Origin: Centroberyx gerrardi
Lineage: Eukaryota > Chordata > Actinopteri > Beryciformes > Berycidae
DNA length: 64,000 nucleotides
Assembly (NCBI RefSeq): GCF_048128805.1
Contig: NC_136012.1
Location: 8,130,121-8,194,120, forward strand
Direction of reading: 5' to 3'
This document shows, in pieces, positions 26,964 to 37,540 of the stretch; the stretch's first letter is position 1, and each line of letters opens with the position of its first letter. The position numbers and the translations under genes are program-made. The notes below the pieces were generated by a model, which made no database searches, was not told the origin of the DNA, and saw nothing but the letters and a program-made list of their open reading frames with translations.

Positions 26964-28564
26964 TGAAGACAAGATGGAGATACCAGAAGAAGAAGAAAGT
27001 GTGAATAAGATTCATAGCCCATTCAGTAAAAGGAAAATCTAATCTTCTGACAGTAGATCTTGTCCCAAAGCCTATCAGAGCTTCTCATCATGTGAAACCT
27101 CAGTACCTTTTGGTGTGAACCTTGACAGCTGGACTCTCCAGCTCCAGGTCTGGTTGCTCCTCAGCCTCGGTGCTCTCCTGAGTGGACAGAGGTCTGCAGT
27201 ACAGATCTGATCTAGTTCACAACACATCTACAGCCACACAGCAGCTTCCTGACAAGACCTGAACCTGGGGCCCGGGCTGTATGTGGGGCGCTCTAGTGGT
27301 CACTTGTGGAAGTACAAGGTAATCACAGTAACACAACTATCATTAGTTCTGCATTCTTTCTGGTTCAATGGTCTAAAAACAGGGTGAGACAGTTCAATAC
27401 ATGTGTTGTATCTACAATGTCTACTATTCTACCTCAACCACAATTTGTGCTGATCAAATGAAAAAGCAGGTCACAAGACATTAACTTTATTTCCATAACA
27501 ACGTCAGATACATGATTCACCTGGTGGTAACGTGATGTTTTTGTTTTGTTTTTGTCAAATAAATGTAGGTTATATAAACAAACAATAGATAGATGCATGC
27601 ATGTTTCATGTACCACTGGTTTGGGTTTCTGTGTATTTTAGAGAAGAGTGCCTGCCTCCGCTTTGTTGTGATTGGCTGACCATGTCAGGTGTGATCTACT
27701 AAAACAAACATTTCTCAGCTTTATAAAGCGCGGCTGTTCTCTGGTATAATTAAAGTACAAAAGTGAAGACATCCTGACTCACCACAGCTGCAGAGGCCAG
27801 CAGCTCCACTTCCTCTGCAAAGGACAGCGGGCGTCCAGGTGATCCATAGTTTCCTGCCATAAAGTCTTCCAGCCCAGCACTGGAAACCAGTAGCAGACAT
27901 ATGAGTGAAAACAGAGGAGTCAGCGTAAATCATTAAATTTAGCTATAAGATGAAGAATCACTGATATAAAAAGCGTTTGTCTTACCATGAGGCGTCATCC
28001 TGCCTGACCTCCAGCTGGTTCTTGAGGTCCTGGATCCTCAGCCTGAGGTCCTGGAGGAGACGAGAGATCAGACAGCTGGGTCACTACCTGGTTACTACAT
28101 GCATGGAAACATAACCATGATGCACATTTCCACCCTGAATATTGTTCCTGCACTGGACTGTGCATTTGTAAATCTGTAAGCTGCAAACATCTGAAATCTG
28201 TCATTAGTCAACAGAGTGAGAATTCTTTCAAGCCAACAGGAGCTTTGTATTGCTTTGATCTTCTTCACACATCATCATGACATCATCTTCAATATGTTCT
28301 ACTTGTATTTGTATCTATATTTTATTCTTTGCATTCTTTGAATAAGTTTAATGAGTCCAGGACCTACAAACCTGTTCAGAATGGATCCTATAATGTCAAA
28401 TGAATGGCAGTGAATCTAACAACACAGCTGCTTTTCTTCAAGTCTGAAATGTGACTTTTGGGAGATTTTTTGTGCTGAATGCATCTGAATGTCCGCACCC
28501 TTATGATGTTGGAAGACTCTTCTGTTGATTCCTCCAAGTGCCTCAATTGCAGGTTTTGCTTCCA

Positions 28565-28596
<32 letters not shown>

Positions 28597-28882
28597 AAAC
28601 ATTGTTTAAAATGTTGAAAGATATTAAAACATTCACTGACTTCTGATGATCTGAATGCTAAAATATGAAGAGAAAAACTTAATTTCTATCAGAATATATA
28701 TAGTTTATATAATTTTTGATGAAGCATTGCTTGTCACTTGCGTCTGGCTCCTCTTTCCTACCTGATGGATGACATCGTCCCTCAGCTTCAGCTCTAGCTG
28801 AGTCTCTTCCATTTCAGACTGAAGAAACACAACATAACAAATCAGAAACTGACTGATGTTAAATGATGTTCAGATAACCAGA

Positions 28883-28924
<42 letters not shown>

Positions 28925-30426
28925 AGACTTGGTTTTACCTGAAGAGTTTGCAGTGCAGCTCTGAGGCTGCAGATGTTGATCTTGTCTTCGTCTCTCTGGT
29001 GCTGCAGGCTGTTCAGCTGAAGACAACCAGGTCAGAATGAGGAGAGAACACACAGTTTTTACATTTCTGTCACATTTCTGATCTCAACTACTGAACTACT
29101 GAACTACTGAACTACTGAACTACTGAACTGCCACACAGCTGGTAAACAAGTGCTGCTCAGAATAAGATTCATGTTTTCAAAACCCATGACTGCATCCCTT
29201 GTTGTGAGAGGTGAAGCTGACCAAGTGGTGAAAACAGAAGAACACTGAAGGACAGTTCATCAGTGGCCCAGGTTTCCATTCAAAGACCTAAGTGAGTGTT
29301 ACTGTGCCTCAGTGGGATCCTGGTGTTTCACCACTTGATGGCTACATCCTTCCAGTGAGGAAGACAGGGGGAACAGACAGATGAACCAACTCAACCTGCT
29401 AACAGAGAGTTTCACTTCTGAAAGCTAACAGACTTCATACCTCAGCAGTGAGCTTCTCAGTCTGCTGCCTCAGGATGTTTTGTTCGTTCTCCTGCACAAA
29501 ACAAAAACAAGATGAAGGGTCATCAGCAAATAGTTTGAATTACAATGGTATGACACCTACATTACTGGCTGAAGTTGGACTGTGTGTCTACCACAGATCT
29601 ATCTTAAAATCCCCGGTGTCAGTATTTCCCAGTGAAAATGATGAGGAGGAAAACAAAGCATTCAATGAAAAATAACAGAAATCATAAAAGTTGCTGCTGC
29701 TTCAAGGCACTGCCACTGAGAGCAGAGCAAAATATTTGAACTCAGGCTACAGTCTTTGAAGCAGATTTTCAGTAGCAACACTGTCATGAGAAACTCTTCC
29801 TCATGCTTCTGCTGAGAGCTGCAGCTTCAACAAGAAGACACAAGGCCTTTCTCTGGGTAAGAGTTTGACTAATGTGCCAGATTGATGAGTATGCAGCAGA
29901 ATGTGACTCATTTTCTTTACCATGAGAGTCATGAAAGGACAAGATAAGGCAGTGAGGAAATGTCTGGTCACCCACCCATTGCTGGATCTCCTTCTCACAG
30001 CGTCTCTTCATCTCCTGTTGCTCAGCCAGGAGGCTCCTGACCCTGCAGAGCTCTGCTTCAGCCAGTTCTGCATCGCTGATGGACTTCTCCAGGCTGGAGA
30101 CAAACACACAGGTCTACTAGCTCCGGACAGTTTATCCACCACAGTGTTCAGCCACTGGACCCACAGCACTAACCACTGTGTGGGACCGGTAATGTGGAGT
30201 TTGATAGTCAGAGTACAGATACACCTACTGCTAAGGAAAACAGAGGGATTGATGTGTGACTGGTTACGTTTTCACTTGGTTTGAGAGCGCAGCGTTCTCC
30301 AAGCGCAGCTTCGCCACTTCATCATCTGCTACTTCCAGCCACTGCCTCATCTCAGCATTCAGTTTCTTAAGCTGGTTCTGGCTGTGCTCAAGCTCAGCTA
30401 TTCTTTCAAACGTCTCCTTTAATTCC

Positions 30427-30465
<39 letters not shown>

Positions 30466-31605
30466 AGAGAAGTTTCATAAATATTGCTGCCAAGACTCCC
30501 TGGTTTCCTTTGTTGAGTTCAATTTTAATTGTATTTCCATCCTTTTCAAGAGCTCTTAGGAAAAACTAAATTATTTTCACTAATCAGGTTTGGTTTTGAT
30601 CAAAATCAACAGATACAGATCTATATTGCAAAAAAAAAAAAAAAAAAAGTTCATCAACCAAATGTATACTGAAACCACAGTGTGGGTTCAGTGAACCACA
30701 CTCACATGTTTTCTTCTTCTGCTTGGTTTTCTTCCATCCTGCTTGGTTCCTCCTCCTTTAGGACTGTCCAAATGATCATAAAACACAACTTACACACAGC
30801 TATAAAGGTTTATTTTTCCACCCTCCTAACTTATTTACTTCCAGAAAAAAAACACATTTAGCCTATGCATGATATGAAAACACTATATCCAGTGTCACGG
30901 CAATAAGGTGATGCAGTGCCAATGGGAAGTTATTTTGTCTACAGTGGGATTCTCTGCATTAATAACGAGACATTAAATGTGGAAATAAATGAGCAACATT
31001 GTAAACTATCACAAAGGGGGTAAATATTTTCTCACGGCACTGTATGTGATTTCTCTTATCACTACTACCCGCAAACCAAAGGGTTAAAAACACATACACA
31101 CTCAGAAAATGCCATGAGAATATTATATGCTCCCCAGAAAGAAACCAGGCAGAATAGTAGCCTATGAAATATCCTCATTAATGTTTAAGCTAATAATTTT
31201 AATGTAAGCGTATAACTGGCCTAGCTACATGACAGGATTCAGAAGCCATAATGTATGAGCAAGACGATAATTTTATGAATAGGTTAGTTGTTAATAGATG
31301 TAGGCAACAAATAATGTTACTGCAGAGACTCATCGCACCTGAGGAGCATTTTTTTCAGCGTTTCTATTGTTAAAAACAAAGTTCCCATCACACTAAACTC
31401 ACCTCCCACTGCTGCTTGTAAAGTTTGTTCATCTGAAACAGTCAACATTAGCTAGAGATGAGTAGCCTCTGAAAATTAAGCTAACATGGACCGTAGTAGT
31501 GTAACTCAGCAAAGCGGAACTCACTGTGTCCCTTTGCTTTTCCTCTCTTTCCTTTCTTTCTTTTCTCTTCTGATGCCAGATTGTGAACTTTTTAAGATTT
31601 TCCAT
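26641..31605 (-). CDS. Coiled-coil tail-anchored protein with KASH-like C-terminus, 12 exons
   Basis: Not firmly identified. Exons in order: 31525-31605, 31403-31432, 30706-30755, 30268-30426, 29976-30093, 29441-29491, 28939-29016, 28762-28818, 27986-28050, 27783-27879, 27107-27177, 26641-26860. They chain in phase to 358 aa. The start is MENLKKFTIWHQKRKERKER. Residues about 50-230 are heptad-rich coiled coil (QLKKLNAEMRQWLEVADDEV, EIQQW, LRIQDLKNQLEVR). An acidic linker follows, then a transmembrane segment (GTFTLGFLVSLGVLVSVASG) and a final 36 residues ending LLLPYCSVHYVGSPPT. A coiled coil, a single C-terminal membrane helix and a short luminal tail ending in a proline-rich PPx sequence is the plan of KASH proteins, which bind SUN proteins at the nuclear envelope. 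KASH5 and LRMP/IRAG2 are the nearest candidates by plan, but I cannot align it to either from memory. An upstream noncoding or coding exon is possible. Confidence 0.65.
26867..26961. repeat. (AC)n microsatellite, about 95 bp
   Basis: Pure AC with a few GC interruptions. On the minus strand it is (GT)n immediately upstream of the acceptor of the last exon of the KASH-like gene. Confidence 0.95.
29086..29130. repeat. Tandem 8-bp repeat (ACTGAACT)n
   Basis: About five direct copies of ACTGAACT lie in an intron of the KASH-like gene. No coding or regulatory meaning is apparent. Confidence 0.7.
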
Positions 31606-31882
31606 TTCTGATGTGACAGAGTTGCTGCTCCCGCCGGGAAGACACTGCCGTCGACCTAAAAAATAACACTGCTGACACAAAACATTTTAATGATGATGCA
31701 GGTCTTTGATAACTGTGAAAAGGTAACGACAAATTATTTACATCATATACATTTCACATAAATTATCAGAATACAGAAAAAACACAGAAAATGTTTAGTT
31801 TTTGTTTTGCCCATAGAAATACAGCGGGGCATAGCGCTTGTGGCCTGTTTGGAATCTTTCGAATCTTGCCAACTTTTCTCAA

Positions 31883-31959
31883 CCAATTGGCTTTCACGCT
31901 GCCTGATGACGTCGTTTTTTTTATGACGCAATTGGAACGCCAGTAGAAGCCTATAAAAG
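31883..31959 (+). promoter_or_regulatory. Compact TATA promoter of the intronless coiled-coil gene
   Basis: In order: a CCAAT box at 31883-31887, a CRE core TGACGTCG at 31907-31914, a second CRE or C/EBP-like site ATGACGCAAT at 31923-31932, and a TATA box TATAAAAG at 31952-31959. Spacing suits a start near 31980-31990, giving a 5' UTR of about 125 nt before the ATG at 32112. The region also lies between divergent genes, so the upstream elements could serve both. Confidence 0.65.
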
Positions 31960-32111
31960 AGGCTGCTACCGCGATCGAGGCTCTGTGTGGGAAAAGACGG
32001 TGAAAGAGTACTACGGGAAGAGAGAGCATACAGGATATTACTAGAGACAGCATACCATTAGATACAGACTACTGTTGGAGGCCTTCTCAGAGAGAAGGTT
32101 CTTCTGAAGAC

Positions 32112-33854
32112 ATGGAGCAGAAAGAACAGCTCCACGATGAGGAGACCATGGATCCCATCGAGCTAGCCAGGAAGCTGAAGGCGTGTGAGGCAGAGAAGGC
32201 GGGCCTCCGCCGAAACTACAAAGATCTGGCCTCCGAACACGAGGACCAAATACATGAAAATATGGGTCTGCAGCATCAACTGAAGGCACTCAAGAAAGAG
32301 ATGGCCCAATGCAGGCGCGGGCAGCCTAAGGCAGACAAGGACTATGAGTTCCTCCGCCGAGAGAACGAGGAGCTCCATAGGAAAATGAAGGACCAGGCCA
32401 TGAAACTGGAGGCCAGCGAGAAGGAGGATATGGCCCTCCAGAATGAAAAGGAGTGGCCCAGTCTTCCCCAGAGAGACAATCCCTTTCGCAGACGTGAGCA
32501 GTCCACGGCAGGCAAGGAGAACGCATGGGACCTCCGTGGGAAAATGAAGGAGCAGGCCATGAAACTTGAGGCCTGCAAGAAGGAGATTATGGCCCTCCAG
32601 AAAGAACGTGAGCAGGCCGCTAACCCTCATGCAGAGAAGGAGGAGTTCCTCCGCCAAGAGAACGAGGAGCTCCGCAGGAAAATGAAGGAGCAGGCCGTGA
32701 ATGTCAAGGCCTGCGAGAAGGAGGATCTGGCCATCCAGGACGACAAGGAGTGGCCCAGTCTTCCCCAGAGAGAGAAGGCCTTTTGCGGACGTGAGCAGTC
32801 CGAGGCAGAAAAGGAGAACGAGTGGGACCTCCGCAGGAAAAGGAAGGAGCAGGCCATGAAAGTCAAGGCCTGCGAGAAGGAGGATACGGCTCTCCTGAAT
32901 GAAAAGGAGTGGCCCAGTCTTCCCCAGAGAGAGAAGGCCTTTTGCGGACGTGAGCAGGCAGAGAACGAGGAGTTCCTCCGCCAAGAGAACGATAAGCTTC
33001 GCAAAGAAGCAAAGGAGCAGGCCATAAAACTGGAGGCCTGCGAGAAGGACCATATGGCTCTCAAGAAAGAACAGGAGCGGGCCACTAACCTTCAGGCAGA
33101 GAAAGAGGAGATCCTCCGCCGAGAGAACGATAAGCTTCGCAAAGAAGCAAAGGAGCAGGCCATAAAACTGGAGGCCTGCGAGAAGGAGATCATGGCCCTC
33201 CAGAAAGACAAGGAGGGGCTCAGAGAGCAGGCCACTAACCTTCAGGCAGAGAAAGAGGAGATCCTCCGCCGAGAGAACGAGGAGCTCCGTAGGGAAATGA
33301 AGGAGTGGAAAGACAAGCTTCAGAGTGCCCATGAGCTGGAGAACATTCATCGGCAGGAAATGGAGAAGATGAAGACGCTCCAGAAGGAGCTCACCTTGAT
33401 CACTGAAAAGCTGACTATCAAGCTCAAGGAACAGATTGAGGAGAAGAAAGCCCTCCACCAGGAGAAGAAGGCCCTCCTGAATCTGAATGAAAACCTTGAG
33501 AAAGAGAAGGCTTTGAGCCACCGTGAGCAGACCATGAGGCTCCAGCAGGTGGAGAGTCTGGTGAAGGCACTCCAAAAAGAAAATGAAGAGCTGAAAACGC
33601 TCCATGCAGAGGAGGCCTTGACCACGCAGAACCTCTCCATCGATCTCAAGGCAGAGAAGAAGGAGAAGATGGAAGATGAAGCCCTCAAATCCACCAACAG
33701 AGAGGCAGAGGTGGGAGGATCTGGAGAGAAAGATGGAGAGCTCCCCAAAAAACCCAAGAAGGCTTCCATGATGAGAAGATTCATCAAGCTCTTTACCCGT
33801 CAGGGGAAGGAGAAAAAAAAGGAGAAGAAAAAGGAGAAGATGGAGTCCGCTTGA
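32112..33854 (+). CDS. Intronless, internally repeated coiled-coil protein (580 aa)
   Basis: Not recognised. A single open frame runs from ATG (context GAAGACATGG) to TGA without introns. The protein is about half Lys, Glu and Gln and predicted to be almost entirely helical coiled coil. It is built from repeats: blocks like KEQAMKLEACEKE recur at least six times, and KEWPSLPQR recurs three times (codons near 32447, 32745 and 32903), the second and third followed by EKAFCGREQ. Residues about 390-510 are a less repetitive coiled coil. The C-terminus is basic and amphipathic (ASMMRRFIKLFTRQGKEKKK), which could bind membrane or nucleic acid. A TATA promoter lies upstream and a poly(A) signal downstream. 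It could be a retrogene, a lineage-specific gene, or a derivative of a golgin-like coiled-coil protein; no function can be assigned. Confidence 0.8.
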   Translation: MEQKEQLHDEETMDPIELARKLKACEAEKAGLRRNYKDLASEHEDQIHENMGLQHQLKALKKEMAQCRRGQPKADKDYEFLRRENEELHRKMKDQAMKLEASEKEDMALQNEKEWPSLPQRDNPFRRREQSTAGKENAWDLRGKMKEQAMKLEACKKEIMALQKEREQAANPHAEKEEFLRQENEELRRKMKEQAVNVKACEKEDLAIQDDKEWPSLPQREKAFCGREQSEAEKENEWDLRRKRKEQAMKVKACEKEDTALLNEKEWPSLPQREKAFCGREQAENEEFLRQENDKLRKEAKEQAIKLEACEKDHMALKKEQERATNLQAEKEEILRRENDKLRKEAKEQAIKLEACEKEIMALQKDKEGLREQATNLQAEKEEILRRENEELRREMKEWKDKLQSAHELENIHRQEMEKMKTLQKELTLITEKLTIKLKEQIEEKKALHQEKKALLNLNENLEKEKALSHREQTMRLQQVESLVKALQKENEELKTLHAEEALTTQNLSIDLKAEKKEKMEDEALKSTNREAEVGGSGEKDGELPKKPKKASMMRRFIKLFTRQGKEKKKEKKKEKMESA

Positions 33855-34038
33855 GTTGCTTCAAGCCAAGAACCTCAGCACACTGACGCCTGTGCTCACT
33901 CCCTCTCCTCTCTCCTCACCCACAAACACACCCTTACACTACACCCTCTTCCAACCCACCGTCCCCACACACACCCCACCACCCATTTGCAACCCACCTC
34001 CTGACACCTCCTCCCCCCTTTACCTTCTATTTTCCCTT

Positions 34039-34044
34039 AATAAA
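34039..34044 (+). terminator. Polyadenylation signal AATAAA of the intronless gene
   Basis: AATAAA lies 185 nt after the stop codon. It is followed by GATATCACCTTTGATATC, an inverted repeat that can form a short hairpin. Confidence 0.7.
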
Positions 34045-34838
34045 AGATATCACCTTTGATATCTTAAAAATAATGCACCGCCTGTATTGTTTTCATTCTG
34101 TAAGTGGCTCTACAGCCAACATTGTATGCAGAGGATTTAAGACAGCTGGACATACAATGATGTAGAGAAAATATCAAAGCTGTGTTGGATCTAAAGTTGT
34201 TTTTATGTTTTTATCGTATCGATTGTGTGGTTTTGCAATTTAAATGCTGTTGTCAAACTGAGAAATGAAAGTGGAACTGCTGTGGTACATTTACCTCATC
34301 CTGATGTCACATCATGACCTTGGAATAATAAGGTATCATCTGACATTTTAGTCAAAAATAAGTTATTTATATAATGCAGCTCTAAAACATGTCTTAACAT
34401 GTTGCTGAATATAGATGGGATAAGTATGTGATTGAGACAGATTGAGACTTGATTTAGACAGAGGATGGTATCGTTCCTACATTGTTATATTTGACAGAAA
34501 ACTGTCTGACCAAGAAACTAATGGTCAGTTCTCTGTTAGTTGTTGCAGTGGGTCTGATGTCAACCACTAAGCTGCATTCACATCGCTATTCTGTACATCC
34601 ACTGCTGAAGAAATGAGCCTCTCTCTGGTTAGGTGTTGTTCAGCAAAGTCTTTATTATTACATCTATGGAGAACAGCATACAGAGATAGAACAAGTGAAC
34701 TGAACTCATGGGAAACTACAATAGTTTCATACAAAGAGACAAACAAGGGTGGAAACGAGTTTGGGGAGTGTATTTAGACCAGTGGTACAGACAGTTAGAG
34801 CTGAGTGTGTCTGTTATGAGTTGTGCCTCCTCTACCAG
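34045..34838. other. Spacer without recognised features
   Basis: AT-rich sequence between the intronless gene and the trpt1 remnant. I found no exon that could supply the missing first exon of trpt1 and no recognisable repeat. Confidence 0.5.
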
Positions 34839-35796
34839 GACAGAGATGTCCGCCTGTCAAAGTCCATGTCCTACGCTCTGCGCCATGGAGCCAACCAGAT
34901 GGCTCTTCAAATGAGTGCAGGTGAGACGCTCACAAACTGGTCTAGGTAAACACCAAGATCACTTTGTATTGCTGCAATTTAATACCTACACAGTTAATGT
35001 GACATTTTGAATGGGGTTTGCTTGGGTTCATTCTTATTTATCTAAAAACAGGAAAAACCCTGTTGAAGCTGGGAAAATGAAGCTTCCCCTGCATAAGAGG
35101 AGGAAATACAGACCTTACAACATGGCAGTTATAATGTACTACTTTATTTTAATCGCTTTAATCAACAGCTGTTTCACAAATGTTTGATGCTGTAGCAAAG
35201 TATTTGATTATTATTATCAGGCTGAATTCACATCAGAAAATAAATGTTCACTTCTCCCAACATTTAATTCAGAGTTTTAGGCCAAAATCACAGCTACTAA
35301 TTGAGCCATTTGGTTTAGGAGCCATAGTTGAAGTTACCTAAATGTCTAAAAATAGATGTGATAATTTGACAATACCCGTTTACTTTTTTGGGTCTTACTA
35401 AATATTTACATGACCATGTGACCTGACCTTTAACCCTACTGTACATTGGTATTCTTATTAGTTCTGTGACTGTGGCCCCAGGGGTCAAAGGTTATCTTCA
35501 TGCCAGATTGTGCCTGGATAGACGTTTTACAATCCAGAAAATTAATCGTATGACGCATCAGTCTGATATGAAGATGCTTGGCTGATGGAATGTGACCGTA
35601 ACCATGACAACTCTCATCCATAGATGGCTTCCTGTTTGTGGAGGACCTCCTGGCTCACCCGCAGTTCCGCTCCTACTCATTGGAGGACGTGGAGAGAGTC
35701 GTCGCCACCAATGACAAGCGGCGCTTCAAGCTCCGCCCCCACCCGGAGGACGGCCGTCTGCAGATTCGAGTGCAACCTTACATCAGCAGTCTTTAG
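34839..35796 (+). pseudogene. trpt1: Truncated tRNA 2'-phosphotransferase (TRPT1/KptA) fragment
   Basis: TRPT1 removes the 2'-phosphate left at tRNA splice junctions. Two exons are recognisable. 34839-34920 encodes DRDVRLSKSMSYALRHGANQ, the N-terminal KptA signature with the catalytic-type Arg-His. 35624-35796 continues in phase 1 with DGFLFVEDLLAHPQFRSYSL and ATNDKRRFKL, then runs on to a stop; a possible donor GTGCAA follows the codon at 35767-35769. The C-terminal half, with the remaining NAD+-binding and catalytic residues, is not found in 35800-37100, and no first exon with a start is evident. The remaining reading frame carries no internal stop. It looks like a partial duplicate or decaying gene rather than an active enzyme. 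Missing exons in an assembly gap are another option. Confidence 0.75.
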
Positions 35797-37120
35797 TCTT
35801 GATAAAGGTTTGTGAAGTTTAAAAATGAGTGTGCATAGATGAGTGCTTAGTGAAATGATTAGTAGCTGTGAGAATCAATAGGAGTATATAAAAATGTTTC
35901 TCAAGCACACATGATCAAAGTGATTTCAACAGCTCTCTATAAGGTCCGGTTTTCAAACCCCAATTTTATTACAGTATATCAACAGAACCTAATCCACAAC
36001 AAATCAAAGAGAGTGTATGAAGACACCAAATAAAATCCCAAAACGATTTTCAATGGTTCCTTAAGTTCCCTTAAGAGAATTTACTTAAGCACTTTGAAAT
36101 TTAAAGGCCCAATAACTTTCAGATCATTCAAATGACAAAATCAAACATGGATCACATCATAAATAGACTATATGAAATTGTAAAATTTCAGGAGAAACAC
36201 ACTTTAACAGGCAAAACAACATACAATATTTACAAAGAACAATATTTTTGGCTGTACTGTAAATTTTAGACTAAGACAAGCAAAAGCACCTGCCAAAATA
36301 AAGGCTTATCATTTCAGATTGCATTTCAAGGCCAGGAGAATAAGAAGAGGCTACAAAAACAATTTTAAGTGCATAAGAGAAAATTTGCAGCAAGTGATGT
36401 AAGACAAGTTGTTGGATCAGTTGAGGTCATGTTGGAACACAGCAGGTAAGTCTTACAGTTTGGCCTGTAATAGTCGCTTACTGACAGCATGGCCAATGTA
36501 ATGTGAGGCAGAGCTCAGTGGGTGGCTGAAGCCATGGAGTAAACCTGCTCACATTCCCATAGTCAGATTTTAAACACTGTATCCAATAAACTTTCAATGG
36601 CTATCCCACATACCCTGTCTGTATACTGTCTGCAACACTACACTTCATACACATACCACTTCTGTCTGGGGTTTTCATGTTTGCACATGTTGTCCCATAG
36701 CTGCAATTTAACAAAGTGGACATCATTGTGAATCCCTACTCATTGCCCCCAAAGCAATATCCAGTGAATAGCTGAAAACAGTTCTGATCCCAGAGAAAGC
36801 CCAGTGTAAGCCCTGCTGGAGCCTGGGAGTGGATGCGGCTAATGCATAACACTGGATAAGAGGCAAATGGTGGTGTTTCTGGGATCAGTGCAAGCCAAAC
36901 TAATGTGGCTCTCAGAATCAGGCATCCTAACTTTGTACAGTAAAATTCCAACCAAGCGCCTACTACTACCAGTTCCTTCATGAAACACTGACATCAACAA
37001 AAATCACAAGAGTCCCAATACCAAGAGTCATTGTTAGGGAGCGTGAGTAAAGATTCTTGTTGAGTGAGGATTAAAAATTTGGAAATCATCACAATCAATA
37101 AAAGAACTTTCACGTTCCTG
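35797..37120. other. Spacer between the trpt1 fragment and zdhhc24
   Basis: No exon of trpt1 or of another gene was found in either orientation. An AATAAA occurs at about 36585 (+), usable by a trpt1 transcript. The part above 37120 is the zdhhc24 3' UTR. Confidence 0.45.
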
Positions 37121-37540
37121 TGTTTTTATTTTCCCATACATCTTCAGTGCTCAGGATTCCAAAGGAACACTGCAGATTTCATTGTTTATCTTCTGAGGCC
37201 GGCCTTGTTAAGCGGTGCAGAGATAACCTTCAGGTCAAGGCTAATGTACCTTCAACAACAGACCCATCATCTCTTTCTCTTGGCACAGGGTGGGACAGTG
37301 AGTCAAAGAGGCTGGAAGAAATTCATACCCAGTAAGATCTCAAACACAGGTCTGTTATAGCTGCTTCCCTACCCAAGCGACCCCGTCTTGAACCGAGGTG
37401 AATCTCCACAACACCTACTCTCACCTTCTCCTATCCTCTCCTTACCTGATCTTCCCTCTTCGCTGCTCCTCCTAACAACATTCCCCCATGACGACTAAAA
37501 GGGAAAAGGGACGGCCTGTCGACGTCCGGCCGATCCCCCG

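Noticed and set aside
32163-33605. 480-codon open frame on the minus strand opposite the intronless gene
   Set aside because: It is a mirror of the Lys/Glu-rich plus-strand codons (GAG and AAG read as CTC and CTT), giving a Leu/Phe-rich sequence with no promoter or start context. The plus-strand frame is longer and has TATA and AATAAA signals.
35797-37100. Search for the missing C-terminal exons of trpt1
   Set aside because: No segment resembling the NAD+-binding half of KptA was found on the plus strand, so the locus was called truncated.
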